A DNA stretch of 33,616 nucleotides from Planctomicrobium sp. (GCA_030626405.1 DAOUPA010000010.1:1-33616), one strand, 5' to 3'; counted from the first letter of the stretch, positions 15,895 through 25,872 are shown. Translations and numbers: made by a program. Notes: generated from the letters alone by a model not told the origin.

Positions 15895-16494
15895 TTAGTG
15901 AGCGACGGCGGCTTCCCAGACAGTCAGTCCGACCAGCAGGAAGGTGGCAATAATGCCGATGTAAACGCTGATGTCTTCATTGCCTGTCACCTTTCGCAAC
16001 ACCTTGTCGATCCATGGCCACAGGAACATTGCTGCGACAATAAATCCTGTACTAAGAACCGCGAAGGTCAACGAGAAGAGCTTGAGCCAGCGGAAGGAGA
16101 CATAGAAAAACCATTCTGGTTTGATCACTTCAGGAGTGACCAAGGGATTGGCTTTCGGTCCCATTGAGGCTGGGAATATTGTTGCCAGTGCGCTGAGGAC
16201 GATCATCAATGTGAGGCCGATCATCAATTCCGTCAGAATGTGATCAGGGAAGAAGTTGAAATGCTGCGGCTTGTCTTCCGGCTCATCTTCGAACTTCAAT
16301 TCCGTCACACCGTGCATGCGAATGAACGCAATATGGACCCCCACCAGAATGATGATTGTCGTGGGCAAGACGGCGGCATGTAAAATGTAAAAGCGAGACA
16401 ATGTTCGTTCGTTCGTTGTACGAATCACCTGCCAGGAGCATCTGCTTCGAAAATCGACCAATGACCGGGACTGCATCACTAATGTTGGCAGCAA
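15895..16494 (-). pseudogene. Cytochrome b, C-terminal part (out of frame with the N-terminal part)
   Basis: This frame holds the rest of cytochrome b. From NERTLSRFYILHAAVLPTTI it gives the second haem-binding helix with two histidines 15 positions apart (H in ILHAAV and in GVHIAF), then MHGVTELKF, a subunit-IV-like part with ASMGPKANPL and VIKPEWFFYVSFRWLKLFS, where PEWF is the quinol-site PEWY-type motif, and further hydrophobic helices up to the end. The first about 25 residues of the open frame (from the ATG at 16494) do not resemble cytochrome b, so translation is not expected to start there. The 15-residue histidine spacing is the b6f-type value (14 in bc1). The frame is joined to the upstream part only by removing one AACG copy at 16403-16417. 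Confidence 0.8.
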
Positions 16495-16948
16495 CTGTGG
16501 CTCCCCAGTAACTGAGTTGCTCGAACACCAGACTGTAGCCGGTGAAACCGGTCAGCAGCGTACACATCAACAAGGCCATGCCGATGACCCAGTTCAATTC
16601 TCGTGGTTGCCTGTATGCAGAGGTGAAGTAGACGCGCATCTGATGCAGGATCACCGACGCAATCATCAGGGTCGCCGCCCATTTATGCAGGCTGCGAAGA
16701 TACCAGCCGAAGGTTGCTTCTTCGGAGATGTATCTGACTGACTCGAATGCAGTGGATGCCGCCGGTTGATAGTAAAACGCTAACAGAATGCCGGTGATAA
16801 TTTGCACGACAAACAGATAAGCGGGCGTTCCGCCCAGCGCGAACCACCAGCGTTTCAGGTGATTCGGAACTGGTTCATTCGTCAGTTCCTGAAGTTGAAC
16901 TCCACTAATGGGGATTCGTTCTTGCAGCCATTTACCGATCGCACTCAT
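16283..16948 (-). pseudogene. Cytochrome b, N-terminal part, frameshifted
   Basis: The ATG at 16948 overlaps the Rieske stop (ATGA), so the two are translationally coupled. The frame encodes the first helices of a quinol-cytochrome c oxidoreductase cytochrome b: WWFALGGTPAYLFVVQIITG, SLHKWAATLMIASVILHQMR with haem ligands His88 and His102, ELNWVIGMALLMCTLLTGFTGYS (in two helices) and the Qo-site segment YWGATVAANISDAVPVIG. At SYNERT (177-181 region) the family sequence ends and 40 residues of unrelated sequence follow before the stop at 16283. Removal of four bases restores a single protein of 349 residues ending at 15895. As read, the product lacks helix D and cannot bind either b haem. This is either a real mutation, phase variation, an unusual +1 frameshift or a sequence error. 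Confidence 0.85.
16403..16417. repeat. Tetranucleotide repeat at the cytochrome b frameshift
   Basis: On the plus strand GTTCGTTCGTTCGTT (3.75 copies of GTTC); as read in the gene it is AACGAACGAACGAAC. One copy fewer gives TAC AAC GAA CGA ACA TTG, which joins SYNERT to LSRFYILH in frame and matches the expected cytochrome b sequence. Confidence 0.9.
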
Positions 16949-17460
16949 GCTGTCCCTCCTGCATCGGGAACGGTGACAGCATTCACTGGCACTTCAATCA
17001 GCAATAGATTGCCCTCAACCGAGAGTGGAAAGCGTGTGAGATATTGATTGGCACTCGCTGGAGGTCCTTCGGTGGGGGCTCCTTGTGCATCGAAAGCACC
17101 ATTGTGGCAAGGACAGAAAAAGCGGTCGTTGACGGCTTCCCAATGGACTTTGCAACCCAGGTGAGGACAAACACTCGAAAGAGCGATGAATGCTTCCGCT
17201 GAATCACCTTCGGCTTGCCGAGCCACAACCACCTTTGCTCCAGAGGGCATTGTAAATGCCATGGATTCATTGACTTTCAATTGGTCCAGCGTGCAAACAA
17301 ATTGCCAGATACTTTTGCCAACATTTGCAGGGTAGAGAAATCGAATCGCATAGCTGGCGAAGGCTCCATACCCAACCGTCAATCCACCCAGCATCGAGGC
17401 AAGAGCCGCGTTTCCTAAAAATCCACGGCGCTCTTCATCGACAACAGGCTGATTCGCCAG
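16945..17460 (-). CDS. Rieske iron-sulfur protein of a cytochrome bc-type complex
   Basis: The 2Fe-2S site is complete: CPHLGC (ligands Cys76 and His78, disulfide Cys81) and CPCH (Cys94, disulfide Cys96, His97), numbered from the ATG at 17394. Residues 1-23 from that ATG form a membrane anchor (GGLTVGYGAFASYAIRFLYP). The frame stays open upstream and encodes VVDEERRGFLGNAALAS, which is the twin-arginine signal normal in Rieske proteins, yet no ATG, GTG or TTG precedes it before the upstream TGA. I therefore extend the feature to a CTG at 17460 (171 residues); the strict alternative is 16945-17394 (149 residues). It is first in the operon Rieske, cytochrome b, octahaem cytochrome. The protein passes electrons from quinol at cytochrome b to a c-type acceptor. 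Confidence 0.85.
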   Translation of the reverse strand: MANQPVVDEERRGFLGNAALASMLGGLTVGYGAFASYAIRFLYPANVGKSIWQFVCTLDQLKVNESMAFTMPSGAKVVVARQAEGDSAEAFIALSSVCPHLGCKVHWEAVNDRFFCPCHNGAFDAQGAPTEGPPASANQYLTRFPLSVEGNLLLIEVPVNAVTVPDAGGTA

Positions 17461-17612
17461 GTTTGCTTGGAACTCTCACAGCCTGCCACTTTGAATTGAT
17501 GAATGTCGCAGAAAATACTTTCTCGCGATACCGTCTCGAAATCGAGCAAGGATTTTGGGGCCGAGATGCTATACTCTGTAAGCAAGTTTTCGGCTTTTAT
17601 ATTGGCAACAGT

Positions 17613-19985
17613 ATGCGTTTTGATTTCAATAAATTATTCCTTATGACTCTTTCAATTTTTAGTTCCTGCGCCTTTGGCTGGGCTGAGGAGGAAGTCGAGC
17701 GTCCTGCTGCGTCCGCTGAGAGCATTGAGTACTTTGAAAAGAAGGTCCGACCACTGCTGGTCAAACATTGCTATTCGTGCCACTCCAGTGAAGCGAAAAC
17801 GGTCCATGGGGGATTGAAGCTGGACACCGCTCACGATTTCTTTGAGGTCGGTGGAGACAGTGGAGCTGTCGTGATCCCTGGCAATCCGGAAGAGAGTCTG
17901 CTGATTGCCGCAATCCGTTACGACGACGATGCCGACACAGAGATGCCTCCGAAGGGGAAAATCTCCGATACTGAAATCGCGGAATTGACTGCCTGGGTGA
18001 AACGCGGAGCACCGTTTCCACCTGATGAAAATCCAGTGGCTCGTGAAAGCAAAGAGATTGATTTTGCAGCAGCAAAGAAGTTTTGGTCGTTTGTCCCTGT
18101 GAAAAAACAAGCTGACCCTGCAGTTGAGCATTCGAAGTGGCCCCAGCAGCGGCTCGACCACTTCGTGTTGGCGGCAATGGAACGGGAGCAACTCTCTCCG
18201 GCACCAGAAGCCGACCGGGCAACGCTTCTGCGTCGACTGGCATACGACCTCACTGGTCTCCCTCCAACACCCGACGAAGTCGAAGCATTTGTTAATGACG
18301 CCTCGCCGAATGCCTACGAAAAACAAGTCGACCAGCTGCTTCAGAGTTCTCAATTTGGAGAGCGTTGGGCGCGCGTTTGGCTCGATCTTGCTCGATACAC
18401 AGACCGGACGGCAAGTTGGTTGGATTCCAAAGGGCAGGCGCACCTCTATCGAGATTGGGTCGTTCAGGCGATGAACGACGATGTCCCGTACGACGAATTC
18501 ATCCATCGCCAACTCGCAACCGACTTGATGCCGGAAACGGGACCGGAAGATTCCCCAGCCCTCGGCTTCATTGGTCTCAGTCCGACCTATTGGAAAGAAC
18601 TCAAACTTCCGTCCGAAATCATCAAAGTGATCGTCGCCGATGAATGGGAAGAACGTGTCGACGTCGTTTCACGCACGTTCCTCGGACTGACAGTTGCGTG
18701 CGCTCGCTGTCATGATCACAAATTCGATCCAGTCACGATGCAGGACTACTACGCCTTGGCAGGTGTCTTCGCCAGCAGTCGGCTCACTGGACGCCCGTTG
18801 ATCGATGAAGAGGAATTCGAACCGGTTCGCAAGGCGCGCGCAGAAGTGAAGAAATTGCAGGATCAACTTGCCAACTTAAAGAAAAAGAAACCGCTGCCGA
18901 AAGAAGAGATTGCTGAACTGAATACAAAAATTAAAGAAGTGAAGGAATCGACCCCGCTCTACGATTCTCCAATGGCTGCGGGTCTGATCGAAGAAGCGCT
19001 TTACATCGAGCGAAAAGGCAAAACCGCACAAGAAGGAACAAACCTTGTCTACAAAGCTGGATCGCAGGATTTGAACCTCTTTATTCGTGGTAACCCTAAT
19101 CGACTCGGAGATGTTGTCCCTCGCCGGTTTTTACAGGTCTTGTCGAATGAAACGTCGCAGCCATTCCGCAACGGAAGCGGTCGGCTGGAATTGGCTCAGT
19201 CGATTACAAATGACGCCGCCCCACTTGCGGCGCGTGTGATGGTGAATCGCATCTGGCTCTCGTACTTCGGACGTGGACTCGTTGAGACGCCCAGCAACTT
19301 CGGAATTTCTGGTGAGCGTCCTTCGCATCCGAAACTTCTTGATGATCTCGCCGCCCGGTTCATTGAAAATGGTTGGTCACTCAAAACACTGCATCGCGAA
19401 ATCGTTCTTTCTGCAACATATCGACAATCCAGCAAAAAAGATGGTCCCGATTTGCAGCGTGACCCAGACAACCTATGGCTCTCAAGGATGAACCGAAAAC
19501 GGCTAGGCGTTGAAGCTTGGCGTGATGCGATGCTGGCTGTCTCCGGAGAGTTGGACTCTACAATCGGTGGACCATCTCTAGCATTGACAGACGATGCAAA
19601 TCACCGGCGAACGCTCTACGGAACAATTCATCGCCGCGATATGTCAACAATGCTGCTCATGCACGATTTCCCTGATCCGACAGCGCACAATGCTCAGCGC
19701 CTAAGCACGACGACTGCTCTTCAAGGGCTGTATGCCCTGAACGGTCCGTTGCTTTTGAACCGTGCGGAAGCACTCGCAAAACGACTTGCAACCGAATTCC
19801 CTGATGAAGATGAAAAGCGAATTCAACAGGCTTACAAACTCTTGTTTTCGCGACCGCCGACGCCTCGTGAAATCGAAATTGGCTTAGCGTTTTTGACAGG
19901 AATCAGTGACAAATCGAGTCCAGAAACCTGGGCGCAGTACACTCACGTCTTGTTGGCTTCCAATGAGTTTTTGTTTATCAATTGA
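17613..19985 (+). CDS. Secreted planctomycete protein with PSCyt1, DUF1549 and DUF1553 domains
   Basis: 790 residues from the ATG at 17613; the frame is open further upstream but that part overlaps the Rieske gene and lacks a signal peptide. Residues 1-23 are a signal peptide (KLFLMTLSIFSSCAFGWA). The PSCyt1 domain (about 35-135) has a haem c motif CYSCH at 53-57 and the MPPKG motif as axial-Met candidate. DUF1549/PSCyt2 (about 155-370) has RLAYDLTGLPPTPDEVEAF and a second CxxCH, CARCHDHKFDP, at 363-367. A Lys/Glu-rich coiled-coil follows (about 415-445), then DUF1553/PSD1 (about 485-760) with AARVMVNRIWLSYFGRGLV. The biochemical role of these proteins is unknown. The DUF1501 gene follows after 93 bases, the usual planctomycete pairing, and the two products probably act together in the periplasm. 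Confidence 0.93.
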   Translation: MRFDFNKLFLMTLSIFSSCAFGWAEEEVERPAASAESIEYFEKKVRPLLVKHCYSCHSSEAKTVHGGLKLDTAHDFFEVGGDSGAVVIPGNPEESLLIAAIRYDDDADTEMPPKGKISDTEIAELTAWVKRGAPFPPDENPVARESKEIDFAAAKKFWSFVPVKKQADPAVEHSKWPQQRLDHFVLAAMEREQLSPAPEADRATLLRRLAYDLTGLPPTPDEVEAFVNDASPNAYEKQVDQLLQSSQFGERWARVWLDLARYTDRTASWLDSKGQAHLYRDWVVQAMNDDVPYDEFIHRQLATDLMPETGPEDSPALGFIGLSPTYWKELKLPSEIIKVIVADEWEERVDVVSRTFLGLTVACARCHDHKFDPVTMQDYYALAGVFASSRLTGRPLIDEEEFEPVRKARAEVKKLQDQLANLKKKKPLPKEEIAELNTKIKEVKESTPLYDSPMAAGLIEEALYIERKGKTAQEGTNLVYKAGSQDLNLFIRGNPNRLGDVVPRRFLQVLSNETSQPFRNGSGRLELAQSITNDAAPLAARVMVNRIWLSYFGRGLVETPSNFGISGERPSHPKLLDDLAARFIENGWSLKTLHREIVLSATYRQSSKKDGPDLQRDPDNLWLSRMNRKRLGVEAWRDAMLAVSGELDSTIGGPSLALTDDANHRRTLYGTIHRRDMSTMLLMHDFPDPTAHNAQRLSTTTALQGLYALNGPLLLNRAEALAKRLATEFPDEDEKRIQQAYKLLFSRPPTPREIEIGLAFLTGISDKSSPETWAQYTHVLLASNEFLFIN

Positions 19986-20000
19986 GACTATATTTTTCAG

Positions 20001-20056
20001 GGCCGGTCCCACCGGCCATTGAACGCTGAATCCGTTTCAGGCCGGTAGAATCGGCC
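20001..20056. repeat. Two related palindromes in the PSCyt1/DUF1553-DUF1501 gap
   Basis: First hairpin: GGCCGGT (20001-20007), CCC loop, ACCGGCC (20011-20017), perfect. Second: GGCCGGT (20040-20046), AGA loop, ATCGGCC (20050-20056), one mismatch. Both are preceded by TTCAGG or TTTCAGG, so they are direct copies 39 bases apart. They fill most of the 93-base gap and are REP-like; they may set the mRNA ratio of the two genes. Confidence 0.6.
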
Positions 20057-20078
20057 CTACTTTCACCATCAAATAGAT

Positions 20079-21467
<1,389 letters not shown>

Positions 21468-21472
21468 TCCGA

Positions 21473-24007
21473 CTATTTTGAACGGAACGTCTCGCTAAGA
21501 ACGACAAGTTTGACGAGATCGCGGAAACCATCGCCGCGATCATTCAGTTCGTTAACAATCTGATCGATCTGCGGACGGTCGGCAGGCTCTGTGTGTCGAC
21601 CAGTTGCATATGCCAAAAGTTTCGCTGTAAGTGCGGTTACGAATTGACTTTTTTGCTCGACGAGCACGGCCTTCAGGCCAGCAATGTCTTCAAATGATTT
21701 TCCGTTGGGGAGAACTCCGGCGGAATCAATTTTCGTTTTCTTTCCGTATCTCGCGCGATGTCTCCCGATGGGATCGAACTTTTCTAACGCAAAGCCAAGC
21801 GGATCAATTTTCCGATGGCAGTCATTACAACTCGCAACGTTTCGGTGCTTTTTGAGTTGATCGCGAATCGTCTTCGCGCCTCGGATATCTGGATCGAGCG
21901 GTTCAACATCAGGAGGCGGGGGTGAAGACGGAGTTCCGAGAATGTTCTCCAATATCCAGACGCCGCGAATGACAGGAGATGTCTCAATTCCATTCGCAGT
22001 GACCGTTAAAACACTTGCTTGTCCGAGTAGCCCCCCGCGCGTCCGGTTCGTCAGATTGACTCGCTCGAATCCATTTCCAGTTGGTGACGGAATGTCGTAC
22101 AGTTTTGCAAGCGGTTTATTCACGAACGTGAACTCCGAATCGAGAAAATTCGCAACGCTGACATTCTGGTCGAGAAGATGCTTCGCGAAAAGTCGTGTCT
22201 CTTCTCGCATCGCCGGTCCAAGGTCGTAGTGGTAGTAAGCGCGGAACTGAGTTCGATCAGGAGGTGTTGAACCTAAGTCACGTAGCGTCAGCCAGCTATC
22301 TAGAAATCCGGTGAGAAATGCTTCGGACTTCGGATCGCTGAGCATGCGTTCCACTTGTGCTGTCAGGACTTCCGGTTTGTGCAACACATTTCGAGTTGCC
22401 AGATCGAGCAATTCCTGATCAGGCATACTCGACCACAAGAAATAAGAAAGTCGCGACGCCAGGGAAAACGAGGTGAGTTTTTCCGGCGCAGACTCTTCGA
22501 GAAAGAGAAAAACAGGAGAACAAAGGATGGCCTTGAGTCCGTCTCCATAGGCTTCTAGGGGAGAACGACCGGCTTTCTCGCGAACGGAAATCAATTGCAG
22601 AATGCGTTCGACTTCTTCATCTTGAACGGGGCGTCGGTAGGCTCGCGAGGCGAACGTTCTCAATTGTTCCCGCATTTGGTCTGGCGAGAGAGTTCCTGGT
22701 TCCTCAGCGGTCCTCCAACGATCGCCGAAGATTGCACGATGGCTTTCGGTCGGCCATGCGTCATAAAACGGGCCTTTGATTTCGATTTCGTGAACGCGAA
22801 TCTGCGGCAATTTTCCATATTCAATTGCGTTAAATCGAGCTTCAACGATGCCTTTGTTTTTTCTCTTAGGGAATTGGTCCGGGTACTTCCGCAAAAGCTG
22901 TGACCAGAGATTGCGAACGTCCATCAAGCCATTTCGAAATGTAAAACGCGGCGTGTATCCGGCATCTAACCAGACTCGAACGGTGTACCATTTTTCTTCG
23001 TCCGCCAATTCGATTTCTGCCAGGAGTGGTTCCATCGGTTGCGGCAAGTGTAAGCGCCCGGCGAGACGATTTCCGCCGACGATTCCTAATCGAAGTGGCT
23101 CGCTTGGATCAGTCCCCAGGAATTCAGGATCATACGGATGTTGCCGGTTGACGGCTTCCGCTTTGATGCGCAGTTCGTAATATCCATCGAACGGAACACC
23201 TTCGGCAAACGCGTGAATCGGACCGTATGCGCCTTCGTGTTTGTCTGCTCCAACGACGTCGAACAGCGTCATCCACTCATATTTGTTGGTTTTTCGGAAA
23301 ACTTGATCGATCTCCGGCTGTTGCCGAAACCCGTCGCGGAAGACCCACGTTTGCACTTCTGGTTTCTGCAGCGGCGTCATTGCTTTCTCAATGACCTGCT
23401 CTGCGGCAGTCAAATACCGGTCCAGCAAATGACCGGATGTGACAAGCGAGTTTCCAACATTGTCGAGATGCTCGGAAGTTTGATCTTGCGGAAATTTCAC
23501 CGTTGGATCGAACATCGTCATATTTAAATGCAGTAAGTCCCGCACAGTGTTCCGGTATTCACGAGAGTTCAACCGCCGCAGCACAGTCTTTGCATCAGTC
23601 TGTTTGCGATTCTGGTGATACTGCGAAACAGAAAGAGTTAACCAATCGACGACTTTTCGTCGGTCCGCCGCGCTGGGCTCCTTCGATTTCTGCGGAGGCA
23701 TCTCGCCTAGATTGAGCTGATCAAGAATGTCCTGATAATCGACGAGCGTGTTGTCACCATCGATTCTTCCACTGAACTGGTCGAATCGCCTCTCGCCTTT
23801 TTGCTTCTTCGCCCCGTGGCAGCCTGAACAGTATGTTGCAAGAAATGGCTGAACGGTCGTTTGAAACGCTGAATCTTTAGCTGGAGCGGATTGTTTCGGC
23901 TTGTCTTGCGCCAATGCCGGTCTCGCAGAGATCGTTACAACAAGCAGAAGACCAACGGTCCAACAAAAACTGAGTCGCAGTTGCCGCGTCTTGGGAAAGT
24001 CAGCCAT
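21473..24007 (-). CDS. Secreted DUF1587/DUF1592/DUF1588/DUF1585 protein with a cytochrome-like N-terminus
   Basis: 844 residues from the ATG at 24007, which stands 2 bases after the stop of the DUF1552 gene; the frame is open up to 24106 but that part is read antisense-free within DUF1552 and lacks a signal. Residues 1-33 carry a signal peptide (FCWTVGLLLVVTISARPALA). A PSCyt1-like haem motif CSGCH lies at 60-64 with GEMPPQK downstream. DUF1587 follows (RRLNSREYRNTVRDLL), then a carbohydrate-binding-like part, DUF1595 (FASRAYRRPVQDEEV), DUF1592 (LASRLSYFLWSSMPDQELL), DUF1588 (RGGLLGQASVLTVTANG, then CNDCHRKIDPLGFALEKFD) and DUF1585 at the end. These proteins are planctomycete-typical and of unknown reaction; pairing with DUF1552 is the rule. 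Confidence 0.94.
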   Translation of the reverse strand: MADFPKTRQLRLSFCWTVGLLLVVTISARPALAQDKPKQSAPAKDSAFQTTVQPFLATYCSGCHGAKKQKGERRFDQFSGRIDGDNTLVDYQDILDQLNLGEMPPQKSKEPSAADRRKVVDWLTLSVSQYHQNRKQTDAKTVLRRLNSREYRNTVRDLLHLNMTMFDPTVKFPQDQTSEHLDNVGNSLVTSGHLLDRYLTAAEQVIEKAMTPLQKPEVQTWVFRDGFRQQPEIDQVFRKTNKYEWMTLFDVVGADKHEGAYGPIHAFAEGVPFDGYYELRIKAEAVNRQHPYDPEFLGTDPSEPLRLGIVGGNRLAGRLHLPQPMEPLLAEIELADEEKWYTVRVWLDAGYTPRFTFRNGLMDVRNLWSQLLRKYPDQFPKRKNKGIVEARFNAIEYGKLPQIRVHEIEIKGPFYDAWPTESHRAIFGDRWRTAEEPGTLSPDQMREQLRTFASRAYRRPVQDEEVERILQLISVREKAGRSPLEAYGDGLKAILCSPVFLFLEESAPEKLTSFSLASRLSYFLWSSMPDQELLDLATRNVLHKPEVLTAQVERMLSDPKSEAFLTGFLDSWLTLRDLGSTPPDRTQFRAYYHYDLGPAMREETRLFAKHLLDQNVSVANFLDSEFTFVNKPLAKLYDIPSPTGNGFERVNLTNRTRGGLLGQASVLTVTANGIETSPVIRGVWILENILGTPSSPPPPDVEPLDPDIRGAKTIRDQLKKHRNVASCNDCHRKIDPLGFALEKFDPIGRHRARYGKKTKIDSAGVLPNGKSFEDIAGLKAVLVEQKSQFVTALTAKLLAYATGRHTEPADRPQIDQIVNELNDRGDGFRDLVKLVVLSETFRSK

Positions 24008-24009
24008 CG

Positions 24010-25284
24010 CTAAGACAACTCCAGTCCGTTGAGCGTGCCGGTGCTGGTGCTGAAGCGATCTGTTTCGACCCCGAAGCGTTGCAGCATCGATAAATACAAG
24101 TTGCACAGCGGAACCCGCTGACGACTTTCTTTTGGATACTGCTTGTTCTCACCATGTTGAAATCCACCGCCGAGTAAAATGATCGGAAGGTCGTGGTTGG
24201 TGTGGGAGTTTGCATTCCCCATCCCGGACCCCAAGAGCACCATTGTACTGTCGAGCAAGCTTCCATCGCTGCTGGGTTCTTTGATTGATTTCAGTTTTTC
24301 GATGAACAGTGAGAACTGCTCCATTTGGTATTGCTCAATTTGAACGAGCAATTCGATGCTTTCAGGCAGGTGACCGTGGTGCGATAACGAGTGATAGCCT
24401 TTGCGAATTCCTAAATCTCTGGCGGCAAAGCTGCCTCCGATTTCCAGAGTCGCGACGCGTGTTGAATCTGTTTGCAGTGCCAGTGCAATGAGGTCATAAA
24501 TCGCTGGCAGGTCTCGCGTGAGCCCCTGGTTCTCCGGTTCATCGTAGTCCGTTTTCGGCTTGGGAACCTTTTGCCAGTGCCGGTCGAGTTCCAACTTCAG
24601 TTCCACATCTCGAACAGAAGCAAAGTATTCTTCAAGCTTCTCACTATCGGTCTTACTGAGACGTTTTTTCAGCGACCGAGCATCCCCGACGACCGCGTCC
24701 AAGATCGACTCTCGCAACTGAATGCGATCCACGGCTCGCTTTCGCGCTTGGGCGTTATTCTCGACGAACAATCCCCGGAATAGTTCTCGTGGTCCAGCAA
24801 TCGGCGGAATGCGTGTACCGGTCCGCGTCCAACTCATCTGGCAGCCGCCATGCAAACCATTTTCAGAACCGATGGTGAGCGACGGAAAACGTGTCCGGGA
24901 ACCAACAAATTCAGCAGCCCTTTGATCAATACTGATCCCGCCTTCAGGCGCGCCCTTCGCTTCCGATGATTTCACACCTGTCAAAAACGTATGAACGGCA
25001 AAGTGACCACCTTTCAAACCATGGTCGAGATGCGAAAAGAGCGTCAGGTCAGAGCGGTGATCTTTCAGCGGAGCAAGCAATGGCGTGAGTTCAAAGTCTC
25101 GTCCACGGGTCTTGGGCCAGAACGCCCCAGGGAACATGCCGAATTCGTTTCCGACACAAACCAATCGGCGCGGGGCGTTTACCTGCTTCTTCGTCGCGGC
25201 AATAGCCGACAACGACTCCAGCATCGGTAGCGCAATCGAAACACCTGCTGCTTTGAGAAACGTCCGTCGGTTCGGTTGGCTCAT
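24010..25284 (-). CDS. DUF1552 family Tat-exported protein
   Basis: 424 residues with a strong twin-arginine signal, SQPNRRTFLKAAGVSIALP (Arg6-Arg7), and a likely cleavage region near residue 30. Family features include GMFPGAFWPKTRGRDFELTP, HLDHGLKGGHFAVHTFLTG, SLTIGSENGLHGGCQMSWTR, GYHSLSHHGH and LLGSGMGNANSHTNHDLPI. DUF1552 proteins have an alkaline-phosphatase-like fold related to DUF1501 but without a known reaction. Gene order DUF1552 then DUF1592-type on the same strand, 2 bases apart, is the standard planctomycete arrangement and suggests a common exported complex or pathway, often linked to polysaccharide use. The promoter should lie in the 144-base gap that separates it from the coiled-coil ORF. 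Confidence 0.94.
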   Translation of the reverse strand: MSQPNRRTFLKAAGVSIALPMLESLSAIAATKKQVNAPRRLVCVGNEFGMFPGAFWPKTRGRDFELTPLLAPLKDHRSDLTLFSHLDHGLKGGHFAVHTFLTGVKSSEAKGAPEGGISIDQRAAEFVGSRTRFPSLTIGSENGLHGGCQMSWTRTGTRIPPIAGPRELFRGLFVENNAQARKRAVDRIQLRESILDAVVGDARSLKKRLSKTDSEKLEEYFASVRDVELKLELDRHWQKVPKPKTDYDEPENQGLTRDLPAIYDLIALALQTDSTRVATLEIGGSFAARDLGIRKGYHSLSHHGHLPESIELLVQIEQYQMEQFSLFIEKLKSIKEPSSDGSLLDSTMVLLGSGMGNANSHTNHDLPIILLGGGFQHGENKQYPKESRQRVPLCNLYLSMLQRFGVETDRFSTSTGTLNGLELS

Positions 25285-25428
25285 CGATCATTGACCTCGA
25301 AATGTGGCGATTCGTTTCATTCCACTGAAATGGAAACAATCCTGAACTCTTGAAAAATCAACGCGTCAGGACTGAAACTATAGTAGTGGACGTGTCAAAT
25401 GATCGCCAATGCCGATTGTCGAGAACCT

Positions 25429-25872
25429 TTATTTTGCCTCTGAAACAGGTGCGGTTGTGTGCATGAGGAGGTTGCCGAGTTGCTTTGAGAGGATGTCTTC
25501 GGAATGCTGTTGTTCCATCAACGCTTCCAAACGCCCGACTTCCTTGCGGTAGTATGTGAGTTCGGTCGTCATCAATTCAAATTTTGCATTCGCCTGCGTT
25601 AACGATTGCTCCATCTTGAAGATCATTTTTTGATTCAACATAAGCGTTTGCCGCAGATCAACGATCTCACTTTCCAGGGCGAGTGATTTCGAATCGATCT
25701 GCCCTTTCCATTCCGTAAGCATTGGCAGGCAATTGTCTGGCGCGTTTGACTTTATCGTAACGGTTTCAGGCGGAGAATCCGGTGCTGTTTCAGTTGATGT
25801 TCGAATTGAAACGATTTGTTGAGAGCCCGAATTGGCATCCGTTTTCTTTTCCTGAAACGTTGAAGGTGGCAA
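25429..25872 (-). CDS. Hypothetical coiled-coil protein, possibly part of decayed DNA
   Basis: An open frame of 147 residues from a TTG; no family recognised. Residues 1-45 are Ser/Thr/Pro-rich and low in order. From about residue 52 there is a long heptad-like stretch with regular Leu/Ile/Met spacing (SLALESEIVDLRQTLMLNQK, then MEQSLTQANAKFELM, then RKEVGRLEALMEQQ), as in a coiled coil. No signal peptide or membrane segment. Its 5' end overlaps the 3' end of the FHIPEP fragment by 121 bases in another frame, and no good ribosome site precedes it. It may be a genuine small gene starting further in (for example Met51) or a remnant joined to the fragment by a frameshift. Confidence is low because the region looks degenerate. 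Confidence 0.4.
   Translation of the reverse strand: MPPSTFQEKKTDANSGSQQIVSIRTSTETAPDSPPETVTIKSNAPDNCLPMLTEWKGQIDSKSLALESEIVDLRQTLMLNQKMIFKMEQSLTQANAKFELMTTELTYYRKEVGRLEALMEQQHSEDILSKQLGNLLMHTTAPVSEAK

Noticed and set aside
17325-17612. Upstream extension of the PSCyt1/DUF1549/DUF1553 gene
   Set aside because: It overlaps the Rieske gene on the other strand and would bury the signal peptide; the ATG at 17613 is followed directly by the signal.
17652-18512. Minus-strand ORF of 286 codons opposite the PSCyt1/DUF1549/DUF1553 gene
   Set aside because: Shadow frame; the plus strand carries clear domains and the minus product has none.
24008-24106. Upstream extension of the DUF1592-type gene
   Set aside because: It overlaps the end of the DUF1552 gene, whereas the ATG at 24007 is 2 bases after that stop and starts a signal peptide.
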